DNA of 64,000 bases from Xanthobacteraceae bacterium. Its GTDB lineage: Bacteria > Pseudomonadota > Alphaproteobacteria > Rhizobiales > Xanthobacteraceae. The stretch lies in contig JALHLQ010000018.1 of the NCBI GenBank assembly GCA_022844485.1, positions 1-64,000 on the forward strand. Direction: 5' to 3'. The notes beneath the pieces are model-generated. The model was not told the origin of the DNA. It was given only the letters and a program-made list of their open reading frames with translations, and searched no databases. This document shows, piece after piece, positions 41,449 to 51,291 of this stretch. Position numbers and translations under genes: made by a program. The first letter of the stretch is position 1. Every line of letters starts with the position of its first letter.

Positions 41449-41976
41449 GTGGCAGAAACGACATCGGCCGAGCCGACCCGCCGCGACATGCTCTACGTCG
41501 CAACCGGGGCGGTCGGCGCCATCGGGGTGGCGATGGCCGCCTGGCCGCTCATCCATCAGATGAACCCGGATCGATCGACCGTCGCCGCCGGCGCGCCGAT
41601 GGAACTCGATCTCGCTCCGATCCGGCCCGGCCAGATCGTGCGTGTCTTCTGGCGCGGCAATCCGATCTTCGTTCGCCACCGCACCCCGCAGGAGATCGAG
41701 GCCGCCCGCAAAGTGGACCTCAGCGAATTGCCCGATCCGCAGCCGGACAGCGCGCGCGTGAAAGAGGGCCATGCGCAGTGGCTGATCGTCTACGCCAACT
41801 GCACGCATCTCGGCTGCATTCCGCTCGGCAATCAAGGCGACTACGGCGGGTGGTTTTGTCCCTGCCACGGCTCGCAATTCGACACAGCGGGGCGCATCCG
41901 GCGCGGTCCGGCCCCGACCAACCTGCCGCTGCCGCCTTACGAATTCATGTCCGACACACGCATCCGGATCGGCTGA
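41449..41976 (+). CDS. petA: Ubiquinol-cytochrome c reductase iron-sulfur subunit (Rieske)
   Basis: The Rieske subunit takes electrons from ubiquinol to cytochrome c1. The 175-residue protein has a twin-arginine signal ([25 protein letters not shown]) that stays as the membrane anchor, and the cluster motifs CTHLGC (C118, H120) and CPCHGS (C137, H140), with C123 and C139 forming the stabilising disulfide. GTG at 41449 gives the usual N-terminus [13 protein letters not shown]. It is coupled to the cytochrome gene by a TGATG overlap. Confidence 0.94.
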   Translation: MAETTSAEPTRRDMLYVATGAVGAIGVAMAAWPLIHQMNPDRSTVAAGAPMELDLAPIRPGQIVRVFWRGNPIFVRHRTPQEIEAARKVDLSELPDPQPDSARVKEGHAQWLIVYANCTHLGCIPLGNQGDYGGWFCPCHGSQFDTAGRIRRGPAPTNLPLPPYEFMSDTRIRIG

Positions 41977-44117
41977 TGAAACCCGCTGGAACGACCACCG
42001 CCCCCGACAAGCCTCCAAGACATCTGAGCTGGCAGCCCAAGAGCGGGGCCGCGAAGTGGCTCGAGCGCAGGCTCCCGATCATGAGTCTGATGCACGAGTC
42101 CTTCGTCGCCTACCCGACGCCGCGCAACCTGAATTACTGGTGGACGTTCGGCGGCATCGCCACGTTCATGCTCACGGTGCAGCTCGTGACCGGCATCATC
42201 CTCGCCATGCACTACATTCCGCATGTCGACATGGCGTTCAACTCCGTCGAGCGCATCATGCGCGACGTGAACTACGGCTGGCTGCTGCGCTATCTGCACG
42301 CCAACGGCGCGTCGATGTTCTTCCTCGCCGTCTATATTCACATGTTCCGCAGCCTTTATTACGGCTCGTACAAGGAACCGCGCGAGGTGCTGTGGATCAT
42401 CGGCGTCATGATCTACCTCGTGATGATGGCGACCGGCTTCATGGGCTATGTGCTGCCCTGGGGCCAGATGAGCTACTGGGCCGCGACCGTCATCACCAAC
42501 CTGTTCTCGGCGATTCCGCTGATCGGGCAGGATGTCGTGGTGTGGCTGTGGGGCGGCTACTCGGTCGGACAGCCGACGCTGAACCGCTTCTATTCGCTGC
42601 ACTACCTCCTGCCGTTCGTCATCACCGGCCTCGTCGTCCTGCATGTGTGGGCTTTGCATGTGGTGGGGCAAAACAATCCGGCCGGCATCGAACCGAAGTC
42701 GCACCAGGATACGGTGCCGTTCACGCCCTACGCGACGGTGAAGGACGCCTTCTTCATGGTCGTGTTCACCATCCTGTTCGCGTGGCTTGTCTTCTACCTT
42801 CCGAATTATCTGAGCCACGCGGACAACTACATTCCGGCGAATCCCGGCGTCACGCCGGCGCATATCGTACCGGAGTGGTATTTCCTGCCCTTCTACGCGA
42901 TTTTGCGCGCGATCCCGAACAAGCTCGGCGGTGTGGTCGCGATGTTCGCCTCGATCCTCGTCCTGTTTGTCCTGCCCTGGCTCGACACCTCGCGCGTGAG
43001 ATCCGCTGCCTACCGGCCGCTGTTCAAGCAATTCTTCTGGATCTTCCTCGTGGTCTGCATCGTGCTGGGCTGGCTCGGCGCCAAGCCGGCCGAGGGCGGC
43101 TATCTGATCGCCGCGCGCATCCTCACGGCGTATTACTTCATTCACTTCCTGATCATTCTGCCCGTGCTCGGATTGGTCGAGCGTCCGAAACCTCTGCCGA
43201 ATTCGATCACGGAGGCCGTGTTGAAGGGCAAGGTGGCGCGTTCAGGCGTCGCGGGGATGCTTGCGCTCGGCATCGGCTTGCTTGCGCTCGGCGCGCCGCA
43301 GCCGGCGGGAGCCGCCGAGGCGCTGAACCCGCCGAGGCTCTCCTGGTCGTTCAGCGGACCGTTCGGAACGTTCGATCGCGGACAATTGCAGCGCGGCTTC
43401 AAGGTCTACCGCGAGGTTTGTCAGGCCTGCCACGGGCTGTCGATGCTTTCGTTCCGCACCCTGGCGGAGCCGGGCGGCCCCGGCTTCACCGCCACGCAGG
43501 CGGCCGCGCTCGCCGCCGAGTACCAAGTGCGCGACGGGCCGAACGACCAAGGCGAGATGTTCGAGCGGCCCGGACGCGTAGCGGACCGCTTTCCCCCGCC
43601 GTTCCCGAACGAGCAGGCGGCGCGCGCGGCAAACGGCGGCGCCTATCCGCCGGACATGTCGGTGATGGCCAAGGCGCGCTCCTACGAGCGCGGTTTCCCC
43701 TGGTTCATCATCGATTTCTTTCAGCAGTACCAGGAACACGGCGTCGATTATCTCGCCGCCCTGCTGCAGGGCTATGTCGCTCCGCCGCCTGGGTTCAACC
43801 TGCCGGCCGGCGCGCATTACAATCGCTATTTTCCGGGCAATGCGATCGGCATGCCCAATCCGCTGCAGCCGGGCGTGGTCAGCTATCCCGACGGCGCGCC
43901 GGAGACGGTCGCGCAATACGCGCGCGACGTCGCCGCATTCCTCATGTGGGTCGCGGAGCCGCATCTGGAGGCGCGCAAGCGCATCGGCTTCCAGGTGATC
44001 ATCTTCCTGATCGTCTTTGCGGGCCTGCTCTATTTCACCAAGAAGAAAGTCTGGCACGAGGTTGAAAAGCCGCGTGAACTGGCAGTCGGCCAGGACCCGA
44101 AACAAACCACGATCTGA
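41976..44117 (+). CDS. fbcH: Fused cytochrome b / cytochrome c1 (FbcH type)
   Basis: A 713-residue polyprotein carrying cytochrome b (residues 1 to about 405) and cytochrome c1 (about 445 to 713), as in Bradyrhizobium, where the precursor is cut into two subunits. Cytochrome b heme ligands are H108, H122, H209 and H223; PEWY lies at 299-302. The joint is a second signal-like helix ([24 protein letters not shown]). Cytochrome c1 has the heme site C482, C485, H486, probable Met ligand in NAIGMPNPL and a C-terminal anchor [15 protein letters not shown]. Start overlaps petA. Confidence 0.95.
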   Translation: MKPAGTTTAPDKPPRHLSWQPKSGAAKWLERRLPIMSLMHESFVAYPTPRNLNYWWTFGGIATFMLTVQLVTGIILAMHYIPHVDMAFNSVERIMRDVNYGWLLRYLHANGASMFFLAVYIHMFRSLYYGSYKEPREVLWIIGVMIYLVMMATGFMGYVLPWGQMSYWAATVITNLFSAIPLIGQDVVVWLWGGYSVGQPTLNRFYSLHYLLPFVITGLVVLHVWALHVVGQNNPAGIEPKSHQDTVPFTPYATVKDAFFMVVFTILFAWLVFYLPNYLSHADNYIPANPGVTPAHIVPEWYFLPFYAILRAIPNKLGGVVAMFASILVLFVLPWLDTSRVRSAAYRPLFKQFFWIFLVVCIVLGWLGAKPAEGGYLIAARILTAYYFIHFLIILPVLGLVERPKPLPNSITEAVLKGKVARSGVAGMLALGIGLLALGAPQPAGAAEALNPPRLSWSFSGPFGTFDRGQLQRGFKVYREVCQACHGLSMLSFRTLAEPGGPGFTATQAAALAAEYQVRDGPNDQGEMFERPGRVADRFPPPFPNEQAARAANGGAYPPDMSVMAKARSYERGFPWFIIDFFQQYQEHGVDYLAALLQGYVAPPPGFNLPAGAHYNRYFPGNAIGMPNPLQPGVVSYPDGAPETVAQYARDVAAFLMWVAEPHLEARKRIGFQVIIFLIVFAGLLYFTKKKVWHEVEKPRELAVGQDPKQTTI

Positions 44118-44186
44118 TCGTCCAACATCTCTCCCGGCGCGAGGCACGCCGCGTCGCCGAAGCGCCGGGCCTTCGGAGCAGGCCGC

Positions 44187-45062
44187 ATGATAAAATCCGT
44201 TCTGGGAATCATCGGCGGCTCCGGCATATACGACCTCCCTCTCGAGAATGTGCGGGAAGAGCGCGTGGCGAGCCCTTGGGGCGAGCCCTCGGCGCCGTTG
44301 CGGATCGGCACGATCCAGGGCCTGCCGGTCGTGTTCCTGTCGCGCCACGACAAGGGGCACCGGCTGTCGCCCTCCGATATCAATTACCGCGCGAATATCG
44401 ACGCGCTCAAGCGCGCGGGCGTGACCGATCTGGTGTCGCTTTCGGCTTGCGGCTCGTTCAAGGAAGAACTGCCGCCCGGCACGTTCGTGCTCGTCGACCA
44501 GTTCGTCGACCGCACCGTCAAACGCGAGAGCTCTTTCTTCGGCAAAGGACTCGTCGCGCATGTCTCCATGGCGCATCCGGTGTCGCCGCGGCTGCGCATC
44601 CATCTCGCGGAAGCGGCGGAAGCGGAGGGCATCCACTTCGCCCGCAGCGGGACCTATGTCTGCATCGAGGGCCCGCAGTTCTCCACCTATGCCGAAAGCG
44701 TCACCTACAAGGATCTCGGCTATTCGGTGATCGGCATGACCAACATGCCGGAGGCGAAGCTCGCGCGCGAAGCGGAGATTTGCTACGCGACGGCGGCGAT
44801 GGTCACCGATTTCGATTGCTGGCACCCCGATCATGACGCGGTGACGGTCACCGACGTGATCAAGGTTCTCACCACAAACGCCGAAAAGGCGAGGCGGCTG
44901 GTTGCGCGGCTTGCGGCCAGTTTTCCGCGCGAGCACGAAGCGTGCCCGATCGGCTCCGACCGGGCGCTCGACCACGCGCTGATCACCGCGCCCGAGGCGC
45001 GCGATCCGCAACTCGTGCACAAGCTCGACGCCGTTGCCGGCCGCGTGCTTCGGCGCGCCTAG
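44187..45062 (+). CDS. mtnP: S-methyl-5'-thioadenosine phosphorylase MtnP
   Basis: Cleaves methylthioadenosine with phosphate to adenine and 5-methylthioribose-1-phosphate in methionine salvage. The 291-residue protein has LGIIGGSGIYDLPL, FLSRHDKGHRLSPSDINYRANI, the MTAP-type motif GTYVCIEGPQFSTYAES and IGMTNMPEAKLAREAEICYATAAMVTDFDCWH, the nucleoside-binding signature. It shares a region with apt, which recycles the adenine released. Confidence 0.93.
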   Translation: MIKSVLGIIGGSGIYDLPLENVREERVASPWGEPSAPLRIGTIQGLPVVFLSRHDKGHRLSPSDINYRANIDALKRAGVTDLVSLSACGSFKEELPPGTFVLVDQFVDRTVKRESSFFGKGLVAHVSMAHPVSPRLRIHLAEAAEAEGIHFARSGTYVCIEGPQFSTYAESVTYKDLGYSVIGMTNMPEAKLAREAEICYATAAMVTDFDCWHPDHDAVTVTDVIKVLTTNAEKARRLVARLAASFPREHEACPIGSDRALDHALITAPEARDPQLVHKLDAVAGRVLRRA

Positions 45063-45099
45063 CGCATGTTCCGGCGAAGTGGCGACCAGCCTGTCGCAA

Positions 45100-45309
45100 T
45101 CAGTACGGCCAGCGGTGCATCCACCAGCCAAAGGTTCCGCCGAAGATCGCCGCCACAAGCATCCAGAAGATCATGACGACGATCCAGACGATGAAGAAAG
45201 CGGGGATCGCGGCCAAAGTGGCTTTGACAAAGAACACCACCAGCCGCCGGAACGGAATATCGATATCCCCCAAGACGGTGCGCTGCTCGTGAAGCGGTGT
45301 CTGGCTCAT
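45100..45309 (-). CDS. Small membrane protein with two-helix hairpin
   Basis: A 69-residue protein with a polar start (MSQTPLHEQRTVLGDIDIP), then hydrophobic helices RLVVFFVKATLAAIPAFFIVWIVVMIFWMLVAAIFGGTFGWW. ATG at 45309 is preceded by GGAGAACC. It lies antisense between mtnP and apt. No family could be named with confidence, but the ribosome site and amphipathic design support a real gene. Confidence 0.65.
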   Translation of the reverse strand: MSQTPLHEQRTVLGDIDIPFRRLVVFFVKATLAAIPAFFIVWIVVMIFWMLVAAIFGGTFGWWMHRWPY

Positions 45310-45398
45310 GACGGTTCTCCGGTTGCGCGGGGGTCCATCGTTCGCCAGAGTGGGCCCCCGCGCAACCCTCATACCTCCCCGAAAACCGCGAGACCGCC

Positions 45399-45947
45399 AT
45401 GATCACACCGACGCTTGAAATGGATTTGAGATCGGCGATCCGCACGATTCCCGATTATCCGAAACCCGGGGTGATGTTTCGCGACATCACAACCTTGCTC
45501 GGCAATGCGCGTGCGTTCCGCCGCGCGGTCGACGAGCTTGTGCAGCCCTGGGCCGGCCAGAAGATCGACAAGGTGGCCGGAATCGAAGCGCGCGGATTCA
45601 TTCTCGGCGGGGCGGTGGCCCACCAGTTGTCCGCCGGCTTCGTGCCAATCCGCAAGCGGGGCAAGCTGCCGCATCAAACCGTGCGGATGGCCTATGTGCT
45701 CGAATACGGAACCGATGAGATGGAGATGCATGTCGATGCGGTCGCACCGGGCGAGCGCGTCATTCTCGTCGACGATCTGCTCGCCACGGGCGGAACGGCC
45801 GAGGGCGCGATCAAGCTTCTCCGCAACATCGGCGCGGACATCGCCGCGGCGTGCTTCATCATCGAGTTGCCGGAGCTGGGCGGCGGCGATCGCTTGCGCA
45901 AGCTAGGCGCGGCCGTGCGAACGCTGATTTCATTCGAGGGACATTGA
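45399..45947 (+). CDS. apt: Adenine phosphoribosyltransferase
   Basis: Converts adenine and PRPP to AMP. The 182-residue protein has the N-terminal [37 protein letters not shown], and the PRPP-binding motif [17 protein letters not shown], matching Apt in sequence and length. It sits close to mtnP, whose product adenine it would salvage, and to prs further down the chromosome, which makes PRPP. Confidence 0.95.
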   Translation: MITPTLEMDLRSAIRTIPDYPKPGVMFRDITTLLGNARAFRRAVDELVQPWAGQKIDKVAGIEARGFILGGAVAHQLSAGFVPIRKRGKLPHQTVRMAYVLEYGTDEMEMHVDAVAPGERVILVDDLLATGGTAEGAIKLLRNIGADIAAACFIIELPELGGGDRLRKLGAAVRTLISFEGH

Positions 45948-45960
45948 GGGCCGCAGACCG

Positions 45961-45993
45961 CATCTTCAACTTCTTGTTGAAGATGATCCTTTT
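45961..45993 (+). terminator. Putative rho-independent terminator of apt
   Basis: CATCTTCAAC and its perfect complement GTTGAAGATG enclose TTCTT, followed by ATCCTTTT. A 10-bp stem with a short T-rich tail, 14 bases after the apt stop, fits a terminator, although the stem is not GC-rich. Confidence 0.6.
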
Positions 45994-46020
45994 CCGAGAA
46001 CCGCTTTTGCGCTTTGATTT

Positions 46021-46070
46021 GCGCGTGATCTTTTCCGAAAACCGGCAGCCACTTTTCGGGATCACGCGCT
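46021..46070. repeat. Palindromic interspersed repeat, copy A
   Basis: A roughly 50-bp element with the layout GCGTGATC-TTTTCCGAAAA-CCGGC...CCACTTTTCGGGATCACGC, whose ends are complementary so that it can fold. It is one of four close copies in this window (also 46084, 47221 and 47269) and resembles short palindromic repeats common in Bradyrhizobiaceae-type genomes. Confidence 0.88.
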
Positions 46071-46083
46071 AGAATTTTGATTG

Positions 46084-46133
46084 ACGCGTGATCTTTTCCG
46101 AAAAGCGGCGGCCACTTTTCGGGATCACGCGCT
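46084..46133. repeat. Palindromic interspersed repeat, copy B (overlaps MaoC stop)
   Basis: Near-identical to copy A, in the same orientation, 13 bases later. Its right end GGGATCACGCGCT covers the stop codon (46125-46127) and last two codons (Ser-Ala) of the minus-strand MaoC gene, so the repeat defines that protein's C-terminus. Confidence 0.88.
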
Positions 46134-46616
46134 ACCCGGCCGGCGCTGAATGAACACCGTGCTCACGTAAGAGAGCACAAGCTCGCCGGCCTGATTGGTT
46201 CCGGTGTTCTTGTAGCGGAGGATGCCCCATTCGGGCATGCTTTTCGACTCGCGCTTTTCCACGACCTCCGTTGCATAGGAGATCGTGTCGTCGGCATAGA
46301 CGGGCTTCAGCCATTTCAGATCGCGGAAGCCGGGGGAGGGGCCAAGCTCCGCAACCGGCTGGCCGCGGGCGCGGTGTTCCGTCGCGAGCTTGTCACGATA
46401 TCGGATTGCAAGCCGCATCCAGGTCGAGGCGCTGTGCCAGCCGGAGGCGCAGAGTCTGCCGAAGTGCGAACGCTTGGCCGCGCTTTCGTCGAGGTGGAAT
46501 GCCTGCGGATCGAACTGGCGCGCGAAGCGCTTGATCTCGTCGGCGGTGAAGGTATGGCTGCCGAGCTCGGCCCGCTCGCCGATCCGGATGTCGTCGAAAT
46601 AGCCGACGAAGGTCAC
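46125..46616 (-). CDS. MaoC family dehydratase, second gene of pair
   Basis: A 163-residue hot-dog-fold protein of the MaoC / enoyl-CoA hydratase 2 family. It has FARQFDPQAFHLDESAAKRSHFGRLCASGWHSAS, whose D and H are the hydratase-type catalytic pair, then DLKWLKPVYADDTISYATEVVEKRESKS. GTG at 46616 overlaps the stop of the first MaoC gene (GTGA). The final residues and stop come from palindromic repeat copy B. Likely forms a heterodimer or parallel enzyme with its partner, acting on an acyl-CoA. Confidence 0.83.
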   Translation of the reverse strand: MTFVGYFDDIRIGERAELGSHTFTADEIKRFARQFDPQAFHLDESAAKRSHFGRLCASGWHSASTWMRLAIRYRDKLATEHRARGQPVAELGPSPGFRDLKWLKPVYADDTISYATEVVEKRESKSMPEWGILRYKNTGTNQAGELVLSYVSTVFIQRRPGSA

Positions 46617-47119
46617 CGGTCCGCTCCGTGCGCGGTTGCGCCTTCGGGCGTTACGGACGCCGGCGCGTTCGCCGGATGGCGGCGCGCCACCATATGCGCG
46701 GTCTCGAGCCAAAGCACCGGTTCGCCGTTCTGGTTGACCATCTCGTAGACGAACCGGACGAAGCCTGCTTCCGGCCGGCTCTTCGAAGGACGCGTTTCCG
46801 TGATGGTTGCGCGCACGGTGAGCCGGTCGCCCGGGCGCACCGGCTTCAGCCATTTGACTTCGTCCACGCCGGGAGCGCCCATCGACGCCGAATTGAGCAC
46901 GAACCCATCGGCGATCATGCGCATGAGAAGGGAGCAGGTGTGCCAGCCGGACGCCGCCAAGCCGCCGAGCATCGTGCGCCGCGCGGCCTCCTCATCGAGA
47001 TGCATCGGCTGCGGATCAAACTCGCGCGCAAACGCGATGATCTCCTCGCGCGTGATCAGCCGCGGGCCGAAGGCGCCGAAAAAACCGACCTTGAAGTCTT
47101 CCCAATGGAGTTTCGACAC
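46613..47119 (-). CDS. MaoC family dehydratase, first gene of pair
   Basis: A 168-residue MaoC-like protein: FAREFDPQPMHLDEEAARRTMLGGLAASGWHTCSLLMRM contains the hydratase Asp/His pair, followed by EVKWLKPVRPGDRLTVRATITETRPSKSRPEAGFV. It is clearly a paralogue of the next gene, with which it overlaps by 4 bases. Substrate is unknown; similar tandem MaoC pairs occur in Rhizobiales. Upstream (47120-47220) a short gap leads to the repeat copies. Confidence 0.83.
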   Translation of the reverse strand: MSKLHWEDFKVGFFGAFGPRLITREEIIAFAREFDPQPMHLDEEAARRTMLGGLAASGWHTCSLLMRMIADGFVLNSASMGAPGVDEVKWLKPVRPGDRLTVRATITETRPSKSRPEAGFVRFVYEMVNQNGEPVLWLETAHMVARRHPANAPASVTPEGATAHGADR

Positions 47120-47220
47120 GGCAATCCTCGGGGGCGCAACGGGCCTGTTCCGTAAGGGGCCGCATCGCGCGGGTCAACCCGAGGCGACCGCAAGCCTGCT
47201 ATTCCTTCGTTTGCGCGCGC

Positions 47221-47260
47221 TCTTTCCGAAAACCGGTTCCCACTTTTCGGGATCATGCTC
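47221..47260. repeat. Palindromic interspersed repeat, copy C
   Basis: TCTTTCCGAAAACCGGTTCC followed by CACTTTTCGGGATCATGCTC. It has the same design as copies A and B but with CATGCTC in place of CACGCGC at its end, forming a second sub-type with copy D. Confidence 0.85.
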
Positions 47261-47278
47261 GTTTGTTCGAGCATGATC
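47251..47278. repeat. Hairpin joining repeat copies C and D
   Basis: GATCATGCTCG, a TTTGTT loop, and CGAGCATGATC form a perfect 11-bp inverted repeat made from the adjoining ends of two consecutive repeats. It may act as a transcription terminator or mRNA stabiliser for the convergent-looking gap. Confidence 0.7.
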
Positions 47279-47317
47279 TTGCCCGAAAACCGGTTCCCAC
47301 TTTTCGGGATCATGCTC
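47269..47317. repeat. Palindromic interspersed repeat, copy D (abuts ychF stop)
   Basis: GAGCATGATCTTGCCCGAAA, then ACCGGTTCCCACTTTTCGGG and ATCATGCTC. The stop codon of ychF (47316-47318) is formed at its right border, as with copy B and MaoC. Confidence 0.85.
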
Positions 47318-48413
47318 ATGTGGCGAAGCGGAAGTGCATCACGTCGCCGTCAGCAACCACGTAGTCCTTGCCTTCGAGCCGCAGCTTGCCGACATCGCGC
47401 GCGCCGGCTTCGCCGCCCGCCGCGATGTAATCGTCGTATGCAATCGTCTCGGCGCGAATGAAGCCGCGCTCGAAATCGGTGTGGATCGTGCCTGCCGCCT
47501 GCGGCGCCCGCGTGCCGCGGGTGACGGTCCAGGCGCGGGCCTCCTTGGGCCCCGCCGTGAAGAAGGTGACGAGATCGAGCAGGCCGTAGCCGGCTCGGAT
47601 CAGCCGATTGAGGCCTGGCTCCTTGAGCCCGACGGTCGTCAGAAATTCCTCGCGCTCGGCCGGCGGCAGCACGGCGATCTCCGCTTCGATCTTGGCCGAG
47701 ATCACGACGCTCGCAGCGTCCTCTTCCTTCGCGCGGCGCTCCACCTGCCGGGAATAGCCGTTGCCGGTCCCGGCGCACGCCTCGTCGACATTGCACACGT
47801 AAAGAACAGGCTTTGCCGTCAGGAGGCCGAGTGCGCGGAACGCCTTTTCTTCCTCCGGCTTGCGTTCGAGAAGCCGTGCCGGTTTTCCGTCGCGCAAGAG
47901 GCCGAGCGCGCGCTCGATCAGCGAGAGCGTCTCCTTCGCCTCCTTGTCGGCGCCACGCGCGCGCTTGGTCAACGCATCGATGCGCTTTTCGAGACTGTCG
48001 AGGTCGGCCAGCATCAGCTCGGTCTCGATCGTTTCGATGTCGGCGATCGGATCGATCTTCCCTTCAACATGCGTGACATCGGAATCTTCGAAGCAGCGCA
48101 CCACATGGGCGATCGCGTCGACCTCGCGGATATTGGCGAGGAACTGATTGCCCAAGCCTTCCCCCTTGGAGGCGCCGCGCACGAGGCCGGCGATATCCAC
48201 GAAGGTCAGCCTGGTCGGAATGATCTCGGCGGATTTGGCGAGCTTCGCCAGCGTGTCGAGGCGCGGATCCGGCACGGCGACCTCGCCGACATTCGGTTCG
48301 ATGGTGCAGAACGGATAATTGGCCGCCTGCGCGGCGGCGGTTTCCGTCAGCGCGTTGAAAAGCGTCGACTTGCCCACATTCGGCAATCCGACGATGCCGC
48401 ATTTGAATCCCAT
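47316..48413 (-). CDS. ychF: Redox-regulated ATPase / GTP-binding protein YchF
   Basis: YchF is an OBG-family P-loop NTPase, preferring ATP, that binds ribosomes and affects stress responses. The 365-residue protein has G1 [10 protein letters not shown]3 [29 protein letters not shown], the ATP-favouring NVDE in place of NKXD, and the C-terminal TGS domain ([23 protein letters not shown]). ATG at 48413 is the family N-terminus (MGFKCGIVG). It is next to pth, as in many proteobacteria. Confidence 0.95.
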   Translation of the reverse strand: MGFKCGIVGLPNVGKSTLFNALTETAAAQAANYPFCTIEPNVGEVAVPDPRLDTLAKLAKSAEIIPTRLTFVDIAGLVRGASKGEGLGNQFLANIREVDAIAHVVRCFEDSDVTHVEGKIDPIADIETIETELMLADLDSLEKRIDALTKRARGADKEAKETLSLIERALGLLRDGKPARLLERKPEEEKAFRALGLLTAKPVLYVCNVDEACAGTGNGYSRQVERRAKEEDAASVVISAKIEAEIAVLPPAEREEFLTTVGLKEPGLNRLIRAGYGLLDLVTFFTAGPKEARAWTVTRGTRAPQAAGTIHTDFERGFIRAETIAYDDYIAAGGEAGARDVGKLRLEGKDYVVADGDVMHFRFAT

Positions 48414-48453
48414 GCCGTGTCTCGCTTGTTTCCCCGACGGGGAGAGGGGAAGG

Positions 48454-49044
48454 TCATTCGCGCGAACCAAAACCTTTCGCATCCATCGCGAGGTGGACCT
48501 TGTTTTGAAAGCTGGCGTCCTGGCCCGCCGCGAGAAGCCCGGCGCAATCGGCCGCGATCTCGCACAACGCCGCCACCCAGGGCCGCTCGGCCTTGGCGAA
48601 ATCGCTCAAGACATAGGGGTGAACCAGCTCCTTTACGCCGGGATGGCCGATCCCGATGCGCACGCGCTTGTAGTCGTTTCCCACGTGTTCGGTGATCGAG
48701 CGGAGCCCATTGTGGCCGGCGACCCCGCCGCCGGTTTTCACGCGAACCTTTCCCGGCGGCAGGTCGAGCTCGTCATGGAACACGACGATGTCGGCGACGC
48801 CGAGCTTGTAGAAATGCGCGGCTTCAGCGACGGCGCGTCCGGACTCGTTCATGTAGGTTTCGGGCTTGAGCAAGAGAATCCGTTCGGAGCCAACCGGGCC
48901 CTCCGCCGCAAGACCGTGGAAACGGCGACGCCACGGCGCGATGCCGTGGCGTTTGGATATCTGATCGACAACCATGACGCCGATATTGTGCCGGTTCCCG
49001 GCGTAGCGCGTCCCCGGGTTTCCAAGTCCGACGAACAGCAGCAT
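48454..49044 (-). CDS. pth: Peptidyl-tRNA hydrolase
   Basis: Releases tRNA from prematurely dropped peptidyl-tRNAs. The 196-residue protein has [17 protein letters not shown] with N9 and the catalytic H19, [39 protein letters not shown] and RIGIGHPG. It lies between rplY and ychF, all minus strand, forming a translation-related operon rplY-pth-ychF. Confidence 0.95.
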   Translation of the reverse strand: MLLFVGLGNPGTRYAGNRHNIGVMVVDQISKRHGIAPWRRRFHGLAAEGPVGSERILLLKPETYMNESGRAVAEAAHFYKLGVADIVVFHDELDLPPGKVRVKTGGGVAGHNGLRSITEHVGNDYKRVRIGIGHPGVKELVHPYVLSDFAKAERPWVAALCEIAADCAGLLAAGQDASFQNKVHLAMDAKGFGSRE

Positions 49045-49104
49045 GGGTTCTACGCCATTGTCAGTCGGGGCCGCCTACCGGATCGAAAATTCCGGCGATC
49101 GACC

Positions 49105-49902
49105 TCACTTCTTCTTCTCGGCCGCGGCTCCGGACTTCTTTTCAGGAGCAGCGCCGGCCTTCTTCTCAGCAGCAGCACCGGCGCCGCCGGCCGCGCCGCC
49201 ACCCGCTGCTGCTCCACCGGAGGCGGCCGCGCCGCCCGCAGCACCAGCAGCGCCTGCAGCCGCTCCGGCCGCAGCCTCGGGGACCACGCCGGCCGCAGCC
49301 AGCGCCGCGGCTTGCGCCGCCTTCTGCTCTTCGGCATAGCCCGACGGCGGCACGATCGTGACGAGCGTCGCGTCCGCTTTCGTGAGCACCCTGACATTCT
49401 CGGGCAGCTTCACGTCTCCCAAATGCTTCGAGTAGTTGATCTCCAGACCGGAGAGATCGACTTCGATGGCGCCCGGGATCGCATCCCAGGGGCAGAGCAT
49501 CTCGATGGCATGCGTGACGATGTTCACGGTGCCGCCGCGCTTCACGCCCGGCGCCTGATCGGCGTTGATCGCGCGAACCGGAATGGCGACCTTGATCTGC
49601 GCACCGTCGCCGAGCCGCAGGAAATCCACGTGGATGGGATTGTCCTTCACCGGGTCGAGCTGGAAATCGCGCGGGATGACGCGGTGTTTCTTGCCCTCGA
49701 CCTCCAGCTCATAAATCGTCGTCAGGAATCGCCCGGCAAAAATCCTTTGCTTCAGCTCCTTGCCGTCGAGCGCGATGGTGAGCGGGGGCTGCCCATCGCC
49801 GTAGATCACGCCGGGCACATGGCCCTCGCGACGTGCAGCCCGCGCGGCCCCCTTGCCGGCCTTCGGACGCGCCATCGCCTTCAGCTCCTTGACGGTCGCC
49901 AT
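49105..49902 (-). CDS. rplY: Ribosomal protein bL25/Ctc with long Ala-Gly tail
   Basis: bL25 binds 5S rRNA; the Ctc form adds a C-terminal beta domain. The 265-residue protein has the N-terminal L25 domain (GVIYGDGQPPLTIALDGKELKQ, RVIPRDFQLDPVKDNPIHVDFLRL) and the C-terminal TL5 domain to about residue 190 (IEVDLSGLEINYSKHLGDVKLPENV). After that comes a roughly 70-residue Ala/Gly/Lys-rich low-complexity tail ending KKSGAAAEKKK. The tail is longer than in typical Ctc proteins but such extensions are frequent in Rhizobiales. Confidence 0.93.
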   Translation of the reverse strand: MATVKELKAMARPKAGKGAARAARREGHVPGVIYGDGQPPLTIALDGKELKQRIFAGRFLTTIYELEVEGKKHRVIPRDFQLDPVKDNPIHVDFLRLGDGAQIKVAIPVRAINADQAPGVKRGGTVNIVTHAIEMLCPWDAIPGAIEVDLSGLEINYSKHLGDVKLPENVRVLTKADATLVTIVPPSGYAEEQKAAQAAALAAAGVVPEAAAGAAAGAAGAAGGAAASGGAAAGGGAAGGAGAAAEKKAGAAPEKKSGAAAEKKK

Positions 49903-50065
49903 ATCGAAACCTCGTTGTCAGCTTTCCAATACAAACAGCCGCCCTGTCACAAGAATCAGGACGGCCACCCTCGCGGCCAACCTCCAGGGGTGTCAGAGGC
50001 CGCAACGGGAGGGCTTATAGCGGCCCCTCCCTGCGAATTCAAGAAAAGCCGCGCGGGTCGCTGGG

Positions 50066-50350
50066 TCAGATGGCCGGATCGTAACCCGCGGCGGCCGCGC
50101 TCTTGGGCTGCCTTGCTTCGAGCTCCGCGATCCGGGCTTTGAGCGCCTCGTTCTCCTCGCGCGCCAAGCGGGCCATCTCCTTGACCGCCTCGAACTCCTC
50201 GCGCTGGACGACGTCGAGGTCGCGCAAAATGCGCTCGGCCTGGGTGCGTATCAGCGTATCGAATTCCCGCCGCATGCCCTGCGCCACGCCGCTGGCGTCA
50301 TTCATCAGCCGCGCCATCTCGTCGAACAGCCGGTTAGAGGTCTGAGTCAT
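50066..50350 (-). CDS. ubiK: Ubiquinone biosynthesis accessory factor UbiK (BMFP domain)
   Basis: UbiK/YqiC proteins form coiled coils that fuse membranes in vitro and assist the Ubi complex. The 94-residue protein has [37 protein letters not shown], then a heptad-rich coiled coil [31 protein letters not shown]. It is divergent from lgt. Confidence 0.88.
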   Translation of the reverse strand: MTQTSNRLFDEMARLMNDASGVAQGMRREFDTLIRTQAERILRDLDVVQREEFEAVKEMARLAREENEALKARIAELEARQPKSAAAAGYDPAI

Positions 50351-50459
50351 TTGTCCAATCTCCAGCCGCGATCATCCTCCCAGAATGGGGATGGCCGGGA
50401 GCGGTCGCAAGTGGTCCGCTGCGCTTGACTCCAAAGCTTCGCGGACGGCAACTCCCGGC

Positions 50460-51284
50460 ATGCCGGCGCTCATCCTCCCGTTCCCGAACATCGATCCCGT
50501 GCTCCTGCAGATCGGCCCCTTCGCGATCCGCTGGTACGCCCTCGCCTATATTGCCGGCATCCTGCTCGGCTGGGCCTATGCGCGCGCGATCATCCGCTCG
50601 CCGAAGCTTTGGGGCGGGAGCGCCCCGCTGTCGGCCACGCATTTCGACGACTTCGTGGTGTGGGTGACCCTCGGCATCATCCTCGGCGGGCGCGCCGGCT
50701 ATGTGCTGTTCTACAACCCCGCCTACTTCGCGGCGCAGCCGCTACAGGCTTTGCAGTTGTGGCAAGGCGGCATGTCCTTCCATGGCGGTTTCCTCGGCTG
50801 CGTGCTGGCGGTGATCCTGTTTGCGCGCTCGCGCGGCATTGCGATGCTGTCGCTGGGCGATATCACCTGCGCCGTGGGACCGATCGGCCTTCTGCTTGGG
50901 CGACTCGCGAATTTCGTGAACGGCGAATTGTGGGGGCGTCCGACGGAGGTGCCATGGGCATTCGTATTCCCAGGCGCCGGGCCGCTGCCGCGCCATCCGA
51001 GTCAGCTCTATGAAGCCGCCCTGGAAGGCGTCGTGCTGCTGCTCGTCCTCGGCCTCGCGCTGCGCGCCGGTGTGCTCAAACGTCCGGGATTTGTAATTGG
51101 TTTGTTTGCAGTCGGTTATGGTTTGGCGCGCATCTTCGCCGAGCTCTTCCGTGAACCCGACCCGCAGCTTGGTTTCCTCTGGGGCGGGTTGACGATGGGA
51201 ATGCTGCTGTCGCTGCCCATGATCCTCGCAGGCGTTCTGTTCATCGTTCATGCCTTGAAACGCACGCCGCTGAAGATGGCCTGA
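50460..51284 (+). CDS. lgt: Prolipoprotein diacylglyceryl transferase
   Basis: Lgt transfers diacylglycerol from phosphatidylglycerol to the lipobox Cys of prolipoproteins, in the inner membrane. The 274-residue multi-pass protein has [26 protein letters not shown], and the signature [16 protein letters not shown], then [10 protein letters not shown] and a C-terminal arginine-containing loop. ATG at 50460 is the normal start. The methyltransferase gene follows after 7 bases, then pgeF, a conserved Rhizobiales order. Confidence 0.94.
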   Translation: MPALILPFPNIDPVLLQIGPFAIRWYALAYIAGILLGWAYARAIIRSPKLWGGSAPLSATHFDDFVVWVTLGIILGGRAGYVLFYNPAYFAAQPLQALQLWQGGMSFHGGFLGCVLAVILFARSRGIAMLSLGDITCAVGPIGLLLGRLANFVNGELWGRPTEVPWAFVFPGAGPLPRHPSQLYEAALEGVVLLLVLGLALRAGVLKRPGFVIGLFAVGYGLARIFAELFREPDPQLGFLWGGLTMGMLLSLPMILAGVLFIVHALKRTPLKMA

Positions 51285-51291
51285 GTGTCGC

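Noticed and set aside
45961-47320. A CRISPR array, suggested by repeated units near 46.0 and 47.3 kb.
   Set aside because: There are only four copies, in two pairs, with no regular spacers and no cas genes; they are palindromic interspersed repeats.
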